Assembly: GCA_028278525.1 (NCBI GenBank)
Contig: JANQEE010000004.1
Span: 1-44,739, forward strand
Direction of reading: 5' to 3'
Length of the DNA stretch: 44,739 nucleotides
Source: Minwuiaceae bacterium
Lineage (GTDB): Bacteria; Pseudomonadota; Alphaproteobacteria; Minwuiales; Minwuiaceae
Part shown: in pieces, positions 25,929 through 35,570 of the stretch
Position numbering within the stretch: position 1 is the stretch's first letter
How the letters are laid out: each line of letters begins with the position of its first letter
Program-made: the position numbers and the translations under genes
The notes under the pieces: generated by a model
Seen by the model: the letters and a program-made list of their open reading frames with translations, nothing else
What the model was told of the DNA's origin: nothing
Database searches by the model: none

Positions 25929-27719
25929 TCAGTAGACCCGCTCCCTGGGCGGGATCGGCTCGACGTCGTTGCTCATGGTGTTGAGGTGCACCGGCCGGTC
26001 GCCGAGCGTTGGTTTGCCGGCCTCGTCGACCCAGACGGTTGAATGTTTCAGCCAGTCCCGGTCGTCGCGGTCGGGATAGTCCTCGCGGGCATGGGCCCCG
26101 CGGCTTTCGGTGCGGTTCGCGGCGGAACCCAGGATCGCCACCGCCTGCGCCATCAGGTTGTCCAGTTCCAGCGCTTCGGCCAGATCGGAATTCCAGATCA
26201 TGGACCGGTCAGTCACCCGAACGTCGCCGCGTTTCGCCCAGGACCGTTCCATCCGTTCGACGCCCTGCTCGAGCCAGTCGCCGCGCCGGAAGATGCCGCA
26301 GTCCGACTGCATGGTCCGCTGCATCTCCAGCCGAAGGTCCGCCGCCGGCAGCGCGCCCTTCGCATGGCGGAAGCGGTCCAACCTCTCCAGCGCCCGTTCC
26401 GTCTCCGCCGCCGGCGCCCGCTTGTGCACCGATCCCGGCTGCACCGTCTCGGCGGCGCGCCGCCCCGCCGCCCGGCCGAACACCACCAGGTCCAGCAGCG
26501 AGTTCGATCCCAGCCGGTTGGCGCCATGCACCGAGACGCAGGCGGCTTCGCCCACGGCCAGCAGGCCGCGCACCGTGCGGTCCGTGTCCGTCTCGGTCGG
26601 GTCGATCACTTCCGTCAGGTGGTTGGTCGGAATGCCGCCCATGTTGTAATGCGCTGTCGGCAGCACCGGGATCGGCTCCTTGGTCACGTCCACCCCGGCG
26701 AAGATACTGGCCGTCTCGGCGATGCCCGGTAGCCGCTCCCGCACGATCTCCGGCGCCAGATGCTCCAGATGCAGGTGGATGTGGTCGTTGTCCGGCCCGA
26801 CGCCGCGCCCCTCGCGGATCTCCACCGTCATCGACCGGCTGACCACGTCGCGGCTCGCCAGGTCCTTGGCCGACGGCGCATAGCGCTCCATGAAGCGCTC
26901 GCCTTCCGCGTTGGTCAGGTACCCGCCTTCGCCGCGCACGCCTTCGGTGATCAGCATGCCGGCGCCGTAGATGCCGGTCGGGTGGAACTGGATGAACTCC
27001 ATGTCCTGCAAAGGCAGCCCGGCGCGTAAGACCATGGCGTTGCCGTCGCCGGTGCAGGTATGCGCCTGGGTCGTGGTGAAATAAACCCGGCCGCAGCCGC
27101 CGGTCGCCAGCACGGTCGCATGCGCGTTGAACCGGTGGATCGTGCCGTCGTCCAGGTTCCAGGCCAGCACGCCGCGGCAGGCGCCTTCGTTCCGGTCCAT
27201 CAGCAGGTCCAGAGCGACGTACTCGACGAAGAATTCGGCCTGCTGCTTCAGTGCCTTGTAGAGCGTGTGCAGGATGGCATGACCGGTGCGGTCGGCGGCG
27301 GCACAGGTCCGCTGCGCCATGCCCTCGCCGAAATTAGTGGTCATGCCGCCGAACGCGCGCTGATAGATCGTGCCGGCATCGGTGCGCGAGAACGGCACCC
27401 CGTAATGCTCCAGCTCGATCACGGCCGGGATGGCCTCGCGGCACATGGTCTCGATCGCGTCCTGGTCGCCCAGCCAGTCCGATCCCTTGACAGTGTCGTA
27501 CATGTGCCAGCGCCAGTCGTCCGCGCCCATGTTGCCCAACGCCGCCGAAATCCCACCCTGGGCCGCGACGGTATGGCTCCGCGTCGGAAACACCTTGGTG
27601 ACAACAGCGGTCCTAAGGCCTGCCTCGACCATGCCGACCGCCGCGCGCAGCCCCGCGCCGCCGGCGCCAACGATCACCACGTCGTAGTCGTGATCGATAA
27701 CCGGATAGGCCTCCGCCAT
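25929..27719 (-). CDS. sdhA: Succinate dehydrogenase flavoprotein subunit (SdhA), solitary
   Basis: A full-length 596-residue SdhA/FrdA. FAD binding: [17 protein letters not shown] (14-30); covalent-flavin histidine His49 in [12 protein letters not shown]; dicarboxylate site [10 protein letters not shown]-terminal [20 protein letters not shown]; ending PPRERVY, as is usual for alphaproteobacterial SdhA. SD GAGGAGG precedes the ATG. The normal partners sdhB, sdhC and sdhD are not in this window. The only operon partner is the HxlR regulator gene 12 nt upstream. It may be a second paralogue working with subunits encoded elsewhere, or a fumarate reductase-like enzyme. Confidence 0.92.
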   Translation of the reverse strand: MAEAYPVIDHDYDVVIVGAGGAGLRAAVGMVEAGLRTAVVTKVFPTRSHTVAAQGGISAALGNMGADDWRWHMYDTVKGSDWLGDQDAIETMCREAIPAVIELEHYGVPFSRTDAGTIYQRAFGGMTTNFGEGMAQRTCAAADRTGHAILHTLYKALKQQAEFFVEYVALDLLMDRNEGACRGVLAWNLDDGTIHRFNAHATVLATGGCGRVYFTTTQAHTCTGDGNAMVLRAGLPLQDMEFIQFHPTGIYGAGMLITEGVRGEGGYLTNAEGERFMERYAPSAKDLASRDVVSRSMTVEIREGRGVGPDNDHIHLHLEHLAPEIVRERLPGIAETASIFAGVDVTKEPIPVLPTAHYNMGGIPTNHLTEVIDPTETDTDRTVRGLLAVGEAACVSVHGANRLGSNSLLDLVVFGRAAGRRAAETVQPGSVHKRAPAAETERALERLDRFRHAKGALPAADLRLEMQRTMQSDCGIFRRGDWLEQGVERMERSWAKRGDVRVTDRSMIWNSDLAEALELDNLMAQAVAILGSAANRTESRGAHAREDYPDRDDRDWLKHSTVWVDEAGKPTLGDRPVHLNTMSNDVEPIPPRERVY

Positions 27720-27731
27720 CGCAAGCCTCCT

Positions 27732-28181
27732 CTAGGCCGACAAACCCGGCCCGCGCTTCATCCCAATCTCTTTCGGATGCAGCCTCTCGCCCTCGGCGGA
27801 CCGAACAGCCATCCGCTGGATTCTCTTGCCCGTCTTCCGGTCGACAAAGATCGCCCGCGCGCCCTTCGGGTTGGGTTTGTGCTTGTCCCCCCAATGCGCC
27901 ATCGCGATCAGGATCGGCACCAGTTCGTAGCCCTTATCGGTCAACCGATATTCCGGCCGCCCATTCTCGCCGACGGCCCGCGCCAACACCCCCTCGTCGG
28001 CAAGCTGCTTCAACCGTGTCGCCAGAATGTTCCGCGCAATCCCCAGCCGCTTCCGAAAATGCTCGAACCGCGTCACGCCAAAGAACGCGTCCCGCAGGAT
28101 CAACACCGTCCACCGCTCGCCGATCACGTTCATGGTCTGCGCGAGGGAACAGTTCCATTGGTCGAAGGAAGTAAGTTGCAT
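27732..28181 (-). CDS. HxlR-family transcriptional regulator
   Basis: A 149-residue winged-helix regulator. The N-terminal CSLAQTMNVIGERWTVLILR (about 11-30) and FGVTRFEHFRKRLGIARNIL (about 34-53) are hallmarks of HxlR; the DNA-binding wing follows with YRLTDKGYELVPIL. The C-terminal 35 residues are basic. The Cys11 position is shared with redox-sensing family members. It is 12 nt upstream of sdhA and so probably its regulator. A palindrome covers its start codon (28176-28216), suggesting autorepression, and the mRNA may be leaderless. Confidence 0.93.
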   Translation of the reverse strand: MQLTSFDQWNCSLAQTMNVIGERWTVLILRDAFFGVTRFEHFRKRLGIARNILATRLKQLADEGVLARAVGENGRPEYRLTDKGYELVPILIAMAHWGDKHKPNPKGARAIFVDRKTGKRIQRMAVRSAEGERLHPKEIGMKRGPGLSA

Positions 28182-28216
28182 GATGAAACTATAGAGAACG
28201 TAGTTTCATCACGCAA
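28176..28216 (-). promoter_or_regulatory. Operator/promoter of the hxlR-sdhA operon
   Basis: An inverted repeat with 15 of 16 arm positions paired: TTGC-A-TGATGAAACTA ... TAGTTTCATCA-C-GCAA, around a 9-nt centre. It covers the start codon (28179-28181). Read on the minus strand it contains a TATAGT -10-like hexamer ending about 6 nt before the ATG, with TTGCGT 17 nt before it. Binding of HxlR there would block transcription and the ATG would be near +1. Confidence 0.65.
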
Positions 28217-28240
28217 CTAAATGAGGCGACCAATCTATAT

Positions 28241-28308
28241 CGTCATTCCGGCGAAGGCCGGAATCCAGACCGGCCTCTGTCCTGGATTCCGGCCTTCGCC
28301 GGAATGAC
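28241..28308. repeat. REP-like palindrome, family B copy 2
   Basis: 68-bp inverted repeat with CGTCATTCCGGCGAAGGCCG and its complement, nearly the same as the element at 4429-4497. It lies between importer operon 2 (which ends at 28337) and the upstream side of the hxlR promoter, so it can also insulate the hxlR promoter from the preceding operon. Confidence 0.85.
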
Positions 28309-28336
28309 CACAGTGTTGGTTGCGACCGACCCGGCC

Positions 28337-29308
28337 CTACCCAACTGTCTCCGCGTGATGGCAGGCCACCGCCCGCCCGTCGAACGGCCTGAGTTCCGGC
28401 CGCTCCCGCGCGCACAGTTCCGTCGCATGCGGACAACGTCGATGAAACGCGCAGCCGGGCGGCGGGTCGAGGGGGGAGGGCAGTTCGCCCTCCAGCCGTA
28501 TCCGTTCGCGCCGCCTTGTCGGGTCGACCGTCGGCGTCGAGGCCAGCAGCGCGCGGGTATAGGGATGCGCCGGCCGCTCGAACAGGGCGGCATGGCCGCC
28601 ATGCTCCACCGCGCGGCCGAGATACATCACCATCACGTCGTCGGCGATGTGGCGGACGACGCTGAGATCATGCGAGATGAACAGATAGGCGAGCTGGAAC
28701 TCGTCCTGTAAGTCCATCAGCAGGTTCAGAATCTGCGCCTGGATCGACACGTCCAGCGCCGAGACCGGCTCGTCGGCCACCAGGATGCGCGGTTTCAGCA
28801 TCAGCGCCCGGGCGACCGCGATGCGCTGCCGCTGCCCGCCGGAGAACATGTGCGGATAGCGGTCGTAGTGTTCGGGCCTCAGGCCCACCCTGGCCATCAT
28901 AGTCCGCGCCGCGTCGGCCCGCTCCGCCCGGCTCATCTTGGTGTTGATCGCCAGCGGCTCCTCGATGATGGTGCCGACCTTTTTGCGCGGGTTCAGCGAG
29001 CCGTACGGGTCCTGAAAGACGATCTGCACTTCCTGGCGCAGCCGTTTGCGCGTCGCGTCGTCCGCCGCCGTCACGTCGGTGCCGTCGATCTTCAGTTCCC
29101 CGGCGGTCGGCGCTTCGATCAGCGTCACCATTCGCGCCAGTGTAGACTTGCCGCAGCCGGACTCGCCGACTACGGCTAGCGTCCGTCCGGCATGCAGCGC
29201 GAAGCTGGCCTCCGCCACCGCGCGCACCGTCGCCGTCTCGCGGAACAAGCCCCGGCCGACCCGGTAATGCCGGGTCAGCGCTTCGGCCTGCAGCACCGGC
29301 GCGCTCAT
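28337..29308 (-). CDS. Peptide-type ABC transporter ATPase (DppF-like), importer 2
   Basis: A 323-residue ATPase: Walker [11 protein letters not shown]-loop [13 protein letters not shown], signature [15 protein letters not shown], Walker [14 protein letters not shown]-loop ISHDLSV. The C-terminal tail [15 protein letters not shown] is the Dpp/Opp Cys motif. It overlaps the DppD-like gene by 4 nt (ATGA) and is the last gene of the operon. Confidence 0.93.
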   Translation of the reverse strand: MSAPVLQAEALTRHYRVGRGLFRETATVRAVAEASFALHAGRTLAVVGESGCGKSTLARMVTLIEAPTAGELKIDGTDVTAADDATRKRLRQEVQIVFQDPYGSLNPRKKVGTIIEEPLAINTKMSRAERADAARTMMARVGLRPEHYDRYPHMFSGGQRQRIAVARALMLKPRILVADEPVSALDVSIQAQILNLLMDLQDEFQLAYLFISHDLSVVRHIADDVMVMYLGRAVEHGGHAALFERPAHPYTRALLASTPTVDPTRRRERIRLEGELPSPLDPPPGCAFHRRCPHATELCARERPELRPFDGRAVACHHAETVG

Positions 29309-30309
29309 GCCGATGTCCCCGTACCGTCAAGCGGCAGGTAGCAGCGCACCCGGCCGCCGCCGTCCTGTTCCAGCGCCGGCGGCACCGCGCGGCACTGTTC
29401 CTCGGCGTAGCGGCAGCGCGGGTTGAACAGACAGCCCGCCGGCCGGTCCATCGCGCCCGGGACCACGCCGGGAATGGTCGGCAGCCGCCGGCGCCCGCCC
29501 GCCGCCTCGTCCGCCGCCCGCTTCGGGCTCCGTTCCGGCAGCGCGTCCAGCAGCGCGGCGGTATAGGGATGGCGCGGTTTGTCGAACAGCATGTCGGCCG
29601 CGCGTTCCTCCACCTGCTGGCCGGCATACATCACCGTCACCTTGCGCGCGGTCTCCGCCACCACGCCCATGTCGTGGGTGATCAGCACCAGCGCCATGCC
29701 GCGCTCGCGCTGCAGGCCCAACAGCAGGTCCAGGATCTGCGCCTGGATGGTGACGTCCAGCGCCGTTGTCGGCTCGTCGGCGATCAGCAGCCGCGGGTTG
29801 CAGGCGATCGACATCGCGATCATCACCCGTTGGTTCATGCCGCCGGACATCTGGTGCGGGAACGAGCTTAGCCGGCTCTCCGCCGCCGGAATGCCGACCT
29901 GTTCCAGCAGCGCGATGGCGCGCGTCCGCTGCTCGGCCCGGCTCAGCCCCTCATGCACCTTCAGCGCCTCCATGATCTGGAAGCCGACGGTGAAGCAGGG
30001 GTTCAGGCTGGTCATCGGCTCCTGGAAGATCATGGCCATGTCCTTGCCGGTCAGCTTGCGGCGCTCCGCCGGAGGCAGCCCCAGCAGGTCGCGCCCGGCG
30101 AAGCTTAAGCGGTCGGCGGTCACATGCGCGGTCCAGGGCAGCAGGCCCATCACCGCCAGCATGGTAACGCTCTTGCCCGAGCCGGATTCGCCCACCACGC
30201 CCAGCAGGTCGCCTTCGTCGACCGTGAGATCGATGCCGTCGACCGCGCGGAACATGCCGTCGGCGATCGGGAACTCGACGGCCAGGTTGCGGATCTCCAG
30301 CAGCGCCAT
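29305..30309 (-). CDS. Peptide-type ABC transporter ATPase (DppD-like), importer 2
   Basis: A 334-residue ATPase with Walker [10 protein letters not shown], signature [15 protein letters not shown], Walker [13 protein letters not shown] and a C-terminal Cys motif ([15 protein letters not shown]). It starts 4 nt after the DppC-like gene stop and overlaps the DppF-like start. Pairs with the DppF-like subunit. Confidence 0.93.
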   Translation of the reverse strand: MALLEIRNLAVEFPIADGMFRAVDGIDLTVDEGDLLGVVGESGSGKSVTMLAVMGLLPWTAHVTADRLSFAGRDLLGLPPAERRKLTGKDMAMIFQEPMTSLNPCFTVGFQIMEALKVHEGLSRAEQRTRAIALLEQVGIPAAESRLSSFPHQMSGGMNQRVMIAMSIACNPRLLIADEPTTALDVTIQAQILDLLLGLQRERGMALVLITHDMGVVAETARKVTVMYAGQQVEERAADMLFDKPRHPYTAALLDALPERSPKRAADEAAGGRRRLPTIPGVVPGAMDRPAGCLFNPRCRYAEEQCRAVPPALEQDGGGRVRCYLPLDGTGTSA

Positions 30310-30313
30310 GCCG

Positions 30314-31219
30314 TCAGCTCCGCTTCAGCTTCGGGTCCAGCGCGTCGCGCAGGCCGTCGCCCATCAGGTTGAACGCCAGCACCGTGATCAGGATGGCGAG
30401 GCCCGGGAAGGTCACCACCCACCAGGCGCGCAGGATGAACTCGCGCGCGTCGGCCAGCATGGTGCCCCACTCCGGCGTCGGAGGCTGCGCGCCCATGCCG
30501 AGGAAGCCGAGCGCCGCCGCGTCCAGCACCGCGGAGGAGAAGCCGAGCGTTGCCTGCACGATCAGCGGCGGCATGCAGTTCGGCAGCACCGAGACGAACA
30601 TCAGCCGCAACAGCCCGGCGCCGGACACCCGGCTTGCGGTGACGTAATCCTTCGACATCTCGGCCATCGCCGAGGCGCGCGTCAGCCGCACGAAATGCGG
30701 CAGGTAGACGACGGAAACCGCGATCATCGCATTGATCAGTCCGGGGCCGAGGATCGCCACCACCACCAGCGCCAGTAAGAGGCTCGGCACCGACAGGATC
30801 ACGTCCATCAGCCGCATCACCACCGACGAGACGACGATATGGAAGAACGCGGCCGCCAGGCCGAGCGCGATGCCGAGTGACAAAGCGAGCGTGACGACGA
30901 TGCTGCCGATCATCAGCGAAAAGCGCGAGCCGTGGATCAGTCGCGACAGCATGTCCCGGCCGGTCGCGTCGGTGCCCAGCAGGAATTTCCATTGCCCGCC
31001 TTCCTGCCAGACCGGCGGCACCAGCAGCGCGTCGCGGTACTGCTCGTGCGGCGGATGCGGCGCGATCACGTCGGCGCCCAGCGCGACGATGACCAGCGTT
31101 ACCACTACGATCAGCCCGGCGACCGCGCCCTTGTTCTCCGAGAAATAGAACCAGAACTCGCGCAACGGATGCGGCGGTCTGGCGGTCTCGGGCGTCGCGG
31201 CAGTGTCTTCGGCGCTCAT
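30314..31219 (-). CDS. Peptide-type ABC permease (DppC-like), importer 2
   Basis: A 301-residue permease. TM1 is in [20 protein letters not shown]; the periplasmic segment has [18 protein letters not shown]; the EAA loop is [20 protein letters not shown]; it ends [12 protein letters not shown]. Separated by 4 nt from both its neighbours, so tightly co-translated. Confidence 0.93.
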   Translation of the reverse strand: MSAEDTAATPETARPPHPLREFWFYFSENKGAVAGLIVVVTLVIVALGADVIAPHPPHEQYRDALLVPPVWQEGGQWKFLLGTDATGRDMLSRLIHGSRFSLMIGSIVVTLALSLGIALGLAAAFFHIVVSSVVMRLMDVILSVPSLLLALVVVAILGPGLINAMIAVSVVYLPHFVRLTRASAMAEMSKDYVTASRVSGAGLLRLMFVSVLPNCMPPLIVQATLGFSSAVLDAAALGFLGMGAQPPTPEWGTMLADAREFILRAWWVVTFPGLAILITVLAFNLMGDGLRDALDPKLKRS

Positions 31220-31223
31220 GACG

Positions 31224-32234
31224 TCACCGCACGTGCCGGATGCGCGGGTTGATCACGCCGTACAGCAGGTCGACCAGCAGGTTGACCAGCATGACCACCA
31301 AGGCGATCAGCAGCAGCCCGCCCTGCACCGACGGATAGTCGCGCCGCGCGATGGAATCGACCAGCCATTTGCCGACGCCCGGCCAGGCGAAGATCGTCTC
31401 GGTCAAAATCGCGCCGGCGAGAAGCACGCCGACCTGCAGCCCGATTACCGTGACCACCGGGATCAGCGCGTTGCGCAGCGCGTGCAGGCCGATCACGCGG
31501 GACGGCGGCAGGCCCTTGGCCCGCGCGGTGCGCACATAGTCCTCGCTCAACACCTCCAGCATCGCGGACCGCGTCTGCCGCGCGATCACCGCCAGCGGGA
31601 TCGTGCCCAGCACCACCGCCGGCAGGATCAGGTGGCTGACGGCGGATTTGAACGCGCCTTTCTCGCCCGACAGCAGGCTGTCGATCAGCATGAAGCCGGT
31701 CACCGGCTCGAAGAAGAACAGGAACGAGATGCGGCCCGACACCGGCGTCCATTGCAGAATGCCGGAGAAGAAGATGATCAGCAGCAGGCCCCACCAGAAG
31801 ATCGGCATCGAATAGCCGGTCAGCGAGATGCCCATCACCGTGTGATCGAAGACGGAGCCGCGCTTCACCCCCGCCAGCACGCCGACCGGCAGGCCGATGA
31901 TAATCGCGAACAGGATGGCGCAGAGCGCCAGTTCGATGGTCGCCGGGAACAGCGTCAGGAACTCGTCCAGCACCGGCTGCTTGGTGACGATGGATTTGCC
32001 CAGGTCGCCCTGCAGCACATTGCCGACGAACCCGGCATATTGCTCCCACCACGGCCGGTCGTAGCCGAACTGCGCCATCAGTTCCGCATGCCGCTCCGGC
32101 GAAACGCCGCGCTCGCCCGCCAGCACCTCGATCGGGTCGCCCGGGATCAGCCGGATGAAGCCGAACGCGATCAGCGTAACGCCGATGAAGGTCGGGATCA
32201 GCAGGCCGATCCGGGACAGCAGGAAACGAAGCAT
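31224..32234 (-). CDS. Peptide-type ABC permease (DppB-like), importer 2
   Basis: A 336-residue permease with TM1 LLSRIGLLIPTFIGVTLIAF, the large periplasmic loop between TM1 and TM2, the EAA loop DYVRTARAKGLPPSRVIGLH and the C-terminus LLYGVINPRIRHV. It follows the binding-protein gene after a 140-nt gap that contains a palindromic repeat, which may set the ratio of binding protein to membrane subunits. Confidence 0.93.
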   Translation of the reverse strand: MLRFLLSRIGLLIPTFIGVTLIAFGFIRLIPGDPIEVLAGERGVSPERHAELMAQFGYDRPWWEQYAGFVGNVLQGDLGKSIVTKQPVLDEFLTLFPATIELALCAILFAIIIGLPVGVLAGVKRGSVFDHTVMGISLTGYSMPIFWWGLLLIIFFSGILQWTPVSGRISFLFFFEPVTGFMLIDSLLSGEKGAFKSAVSHLILPAVVLGTIPLAVIARQTRSAMLEVLSEDYVRTARAKGLPPSRVIGLHALRNALIPVVTVIGLQVGVLLAGAILTETIFAWPGVGKWLVDSIARRDYPSVQGGLLLIALVVMLVNLLVDLLYGVINPRIRHVR

Positions 32235-32277
32235 GGCGCCTCGAGTGGCGTATGTCGGCGCTAGGCCGAGGGATCGA

Positions 32278-32350
32278 CCCCCTCACCCCAACCCTCTCCC
32301 CCTAACCAGGGGGAGAGGGAGGGACCCGCGTCAGCGGGAGGGTGAGGGGG
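32278..32350. repeat. Palindromic repeat, family E, between binding protein and permease genes
   Basis: Outer arms CCCCCTCACCC / GGGTGAGGGGG and inner arms CTCTCCCCCT / AGGGGGAGAG give nested stems over 73 bp. Such CCCTCACCC...GGGTGAGGG elements are frequent intergenic repeats in proteobacteria. In this place it could attenuate transcription after the binding-protein gene and protect its mRNA 3' end. Confidence 0.8.
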
Positions 32351-32375
32351 TAGGAGGGGAATCGGCGGTCGCCGC

Positions 32376-33986
32376 CTATTCCTTCAGGTCGACCCCGTTG
32401 AACACATGCCCGCCGAACGGATCGATGCGGAAGTCGACCACTTCCTTGCGCACCGGCTTGAACACCACCGAATGCGCGATGGTCACCCACGGCGCTTCTT
32501 CCTTGAAGATGGTCTGCGCCTGTTCGTACAGACGGGTGCGCTCCGCCGTGTCGGCGGTCCGCTTCGCCTTGACCAGCAGGTCGTCGAACGGCTTATGGCA
32601 CCACCGTGCGCGGTTGGCGCTGTCCTTCGCCGCCTCGCAGCCGAGCAGGACATAGAGGAAGTTGTCCGGGTCGCCGTTGTCGCCGGTCCAGCCCAGCAGC
32701 AGGGTCTCGTGCTCACCCAGCTTGGAACGCTTCAGGTACTCGCCCCACTCGAACGAGACGATCTCCGCCTCGACGCCGACCTTGGCCCAGTCGGCCTGGA
32801 TCAGCTCGGCCATGCGCCTGGCGTTCGGGTTATAGGGCCGTTGCACCGGCATCGCCCAGAGGTTGGTCTTAAGGTCGGTGACGCCCGCTTCCTTCAGCAG
32901 CGCCTTGGCCTTCTCCGGGTCGTATGGATAGTCCTGGGTCTTCTCGTTGTAGGACCAGATGGTCGGCGGGATCGGGTTCTTGGCCACCTTGCCGGCGCCC
33001 TGGAAAACCACCTCGATGATCGCGTCCTTGTTGATCGCCATGTTCAGCGCTTGGCGCACCCGCTTGTCGGTGAACGGCGCCTTCTCGGTGTTGAACGCCA
33101 GGTAGCCGACGTTCAGGCCTTCCTGCTGCATGACGTTCAGGTCGCCGTCCTGCTGCATCGCCGCCAGGTCGGCCGGGTTCGGATAGGGCATGACGTGGCA
33201 TTCGCCGGCCTTCAGCTTCTGATAGCGGACCGACGCGTCCGGCGTGATCGCGAACACCAGGTTGTCGATCGGCGCCTTGCCGCCCCAATAGCCGGGGTGC
33301 GCCTTGTAGCGGATCACCGCGTCCTTCTGGTAGCCGACCAGTTGGAACGGTCCCGTGCCGACCGGGTTCAGGTCGACCTTGTCGGGCGTGCCCGCCTGCT
33401 GCATCTGGTCGGCATATTCGGCCGACATGATCGACGCGAAGTCCATGCCTAAGTTGGCGATGAACGGCGCCTCCGGCTGGTTCAGCGTGAACCGCACCGT
33501 CTGGTCGTCCACTTTCTCGACCGACTTCAGCAGGTTCGGCATGTCCATCGAATTGAAGTATTCGTAGGACCCGCCGCCCACTTTGTGGAACGCGTGGTTC
33601 TTGTCGCGCTGGCGCTCGAAGCTGAACACCACGTCGTCGGCGTTGAAGTCGCGGCTCGGGGTGAAGTCCTTGGTCGACTGGAACTTGACGCCCTTGCGGA
33701 GTTTGAACTCATAGGTCAGGCCGTCGTCGGAGACGTTCCAGGACTCGGCCAGCGCCGGCACGATCTTGGTGGTGCCGCGCTCGAACTCGACCAGCCGGTT
33801 GAACACCTGGCGCGACGAGGCGTCGAAGGTGGTGCCGGCGGTATAAAGCGCGGGGTTGAAGCCTTCCGGGCTGCCTTCGGAGCAGAACACCAGGGTCTTC
33901 GCCTGGGCCGTACTCGGCAGCGCCTGACCCATCAGCCCGAACGCTGCGGTCGCCGCCAACGCACAGATAAACGAATGGCTTTTCAC
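32376..33986 (-). CDS. ABC transporter substrate-binding protein (SBP_bac_5), importer 2
   Basis: A 536-residue DppA-like periplasmic binding protein. The GTG at 33986 has a GGGAGGATCAC ribosome site directly upstream and begins a signal peptide (MKSHSFICALAATAAFGLMG...AQA, cleavage near 30). After it come KTLVFCSEGSPEGFNPALYT, very like DppA, and the family signature LAESWNVSDDGLTYEFKLRK. The open frame further upstream is not needed. First gene of a complete DppABCDF-type operon; dipeptide or heme-type cargo cannot be told apart by sequence. Confidence 0.93.
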   Translation of the reverse strand: MKSHSFICALAATAAFGLMGQALPSTAQAKTLVFCSEGSPEGFNPALYTAGTTFDASSRQVFNRLVEFERGTTKIVPALAESWNVSDDGLTYEFKLRKGVKFQSTKDFTPSRDFNADDVVFSFERQRDKNHAFHKVGGGSYEYFNSMDMPNLLKSVEKVDDQTVRFTLNQPEAPFIANLGMDFASIMSAEYADQMQQAGTPDKVDLNPVGTGPFQLVGYQKDAVIRYKAHPGYWGGKAPIDNLVFAITPDASVRYQKLKAGECHVMPYPNPADLAAMQQDGDLNVMQQEGLNVGYLAFNTEKAPFTDKRVRQALNMAINKDAIIEVVFQGAGKVAKNPIPPTIWSYNEKTQDYPYDPEKAKALLKEAGVTDLKTNLWAMPVQRPYNPNARRMAELIQADWAKVGVEAEIVSFEWGEYLKRSKLGEHETLLLGWTGDNGDPDNFLYVLLGCEAAKDSANRARWCHKPFDDLLVKAKRTADTAERTRLYEQAQTIFKEEAPWVTIAHSVVFKPVRKEVVDFRIDPFGGHVFNGVDLKE

Positions 33987-34271
33987 GTGATCCTCCCATG
34001 TAAATCCAACCGCTTTCCGCCGTCGCGTCACCCCGCGCGGTTCAGCGAAAAGCCCTGCGCGTAGGAAGACACGGCGATGTTCGACTGTCAATTTCATATG
34101 CAACAATCGGTTACTTTGTCGCATGGCCGTTACTGCATTGACGGGTGAACGCAAAGCCGTTTTCGATGCTTCCACCACGCGGTATCATTCGGCGCCGGGA
34201 AATGCGCGCGCCGGTGGGTGGCGTGCGCCGGACCCGGTGTGGCGTTCAAGGCTGGCGAATGGGGGCGAGCC
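33987..34271. promoter_or_regulatory. Divergent intergenic region of importer 2 and the PPC-repeat gene
   Basis: 285 bp with no gene. It must hold the promoters of both flanking genes. On the minus strand a TTGACA (complement of 34086-34091) is a candidate -35 for the importer, but no convincing -10 is seen 17 nt on. On the plus strand TTGACG at 34138-34143 is a weak candidate for the other gene. No palindromic operator was noticed. Confidence 0.35.
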
Positions 34272-35567
34272 ATGGCCAAACAGGACTCGAACGGCGAGCC
34301 GAAAGACAAGCTGCGGAAAAGACTTATCCTGTTCTCGGCGCTGGTCGGCGCGCTCGCCGTGCCGCCGCTGATCTACTTCGTCTACGACCTTGTCCGAACG
34401 TCGCTGTCGCCCTGCGAATCGATCTATCAGCAGGCGGCCGTCAGCCTGAAGACCAAGATCAAGTTCGTAGAGGCGGAAGGCGAGGTCCATGTCGGCAAGG
34501 ACAAGGTCGACGAATTGTCCGAACGCGCCCAGATGACGGCGCTCAACCTGAAGGCCTGCTGCACGGTGCTCGACGCCGGCCGGCTCGACCCGGAACAGTT
34601 CCTGCAATGCAAGGGTTCGGCCCGCCAGTACCAGGCCGACCTCGACCGCGTCGTCACGCTGGTCAAGCAGGCCGTCGCCGCCGAGGCCGAACAGCTCGGC
34701 GACAAGGTGGAGCAGACGGCGCGCGAATTGACCGGCGCCATCGAAACCGCCACCGCCACCTCTCAGGCGTTCAACCGGAATATCGTCAAGGTCCGGCAGG
34801 ACCAGGCGATCGCCCAGCTTCAGGTCACGCCGCCGGCGGAAGTCGAAGTCGAGGCGCAGGAGAAGGAGCCCAACAACGACCCGCTCAACACCAACGCGAT
34901 CGAGCTCGACACATGGATCACCGGCGCCATCGCGGACCGGGCGGATAACGACTACTACACCTTCACGACGCCGGGCACGCATCGGGACTGGTACAAGATC
35001 GAGCTCGAGAACCGGTCGACGACGTTGGAGCCGGAATTCCACCTCTACAATGCAAACAAGGCCCACATTACCGGCAAGGAAAACGGCACCAAAGGCGCGA
35101 ACCTCAGCCACAATTTCGTCGCCGGGCCGGACACGAAATTTTTCGTTCAGGTTCGGAACGACAGCCGGCAAACCACCGGCGCCTATCTGCTGCGGATCCT
35201 GCGCTACAAGTCCTATGATGCTTTCGAGCCGAACCACACAATCCTGGAGGCCAAGCCCGTCTCGCTGAACGAGCCTGTCGAAGCGGGGATCATGGATGCT
35301 CACGACAACGACTATTTCCGGCTGGAAACCGGCGAGGCGGGCGGCACTTTGGTGGTGACGCTGGAAAACCGGTCGACGACCCTGGAGCCGGAACTGCACG
35401 TCTATAACGGCAGCAAGTCTCACGTCGGCGGCGCGGAAAACGGCACGGCGGGCGCGGATCTGGTTTACCGGACCAAGGCTCAGCCCAACGCCAAATACTA
35501 TGTCCAGGTCCGCAACGACAGCCGCGGCACATACGGCGACTACACGCTCACCGTAACCGTCGAATAG
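34272..35567 (+). CDS. Membrane-anchored protein with two PPC-like repeats
   Basis: A 431-residue protein of unknown function. Residues 1-16 are cytoplasmic and charged, 17-38 a single TM helix (LILFSALVGALAVPPLIYFV), 48-185 a helical, probably coiled-coil region with four cysteines (48, 96, 97, 113), and 197-310 and 318-431 two beta-rich repeats like bacterial pre-peptidase C-terminal (PPC) domains. The repeats share ENRSTTLEPE, H-x-YN, ENGT and QVRNDSR, and are also very alike in DNA, so the duplication may be recent. PPC domains usually sit at the end of secreted peptidases; here there is no peptidase. Start ATG 34272 is preceded by a GGGGGCGAG site. Its neighbours give no clue. Confidence 0.82.
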   Translation: MAKQDSNGEPKDKLRKRLILFSALVGALAVPPLIYFVYDLVRTSLSPCESIYQQAAVSLKTKIKFVEAEGEVHVGKDKVDELSERAQMTALNLKACCTVLDAGRLDPEQFLQCKGSARQYQADLDRVVTLVKQAVAAEAEQLGDKVEQTARELTGAIETATATSQAFNRNIVKVRQDQAIAQLQVTPPAEVEVEAQEKEPNNDPLNTNAIELDTWITGAIADRADNDYYTFTTPGTHRDWYKIELENRSTTLEPEFHLYNANKAHITGKENGTKGANLSHNFVAGPDTKFFVQVRNDSRQTTGAYLLRILRYKSYDAFEPNHTILEAKPVSLNEPVEAGIMDAHDNDYFRLETGEAGGTLVVTLENRSTTLEPELHVYNGSKSHVGGAENGTAGADLVYRTKAQPNAKYYVQVRNDSRGTYGDYTLTVTVE

Positions 35568-35570
35568 GTA

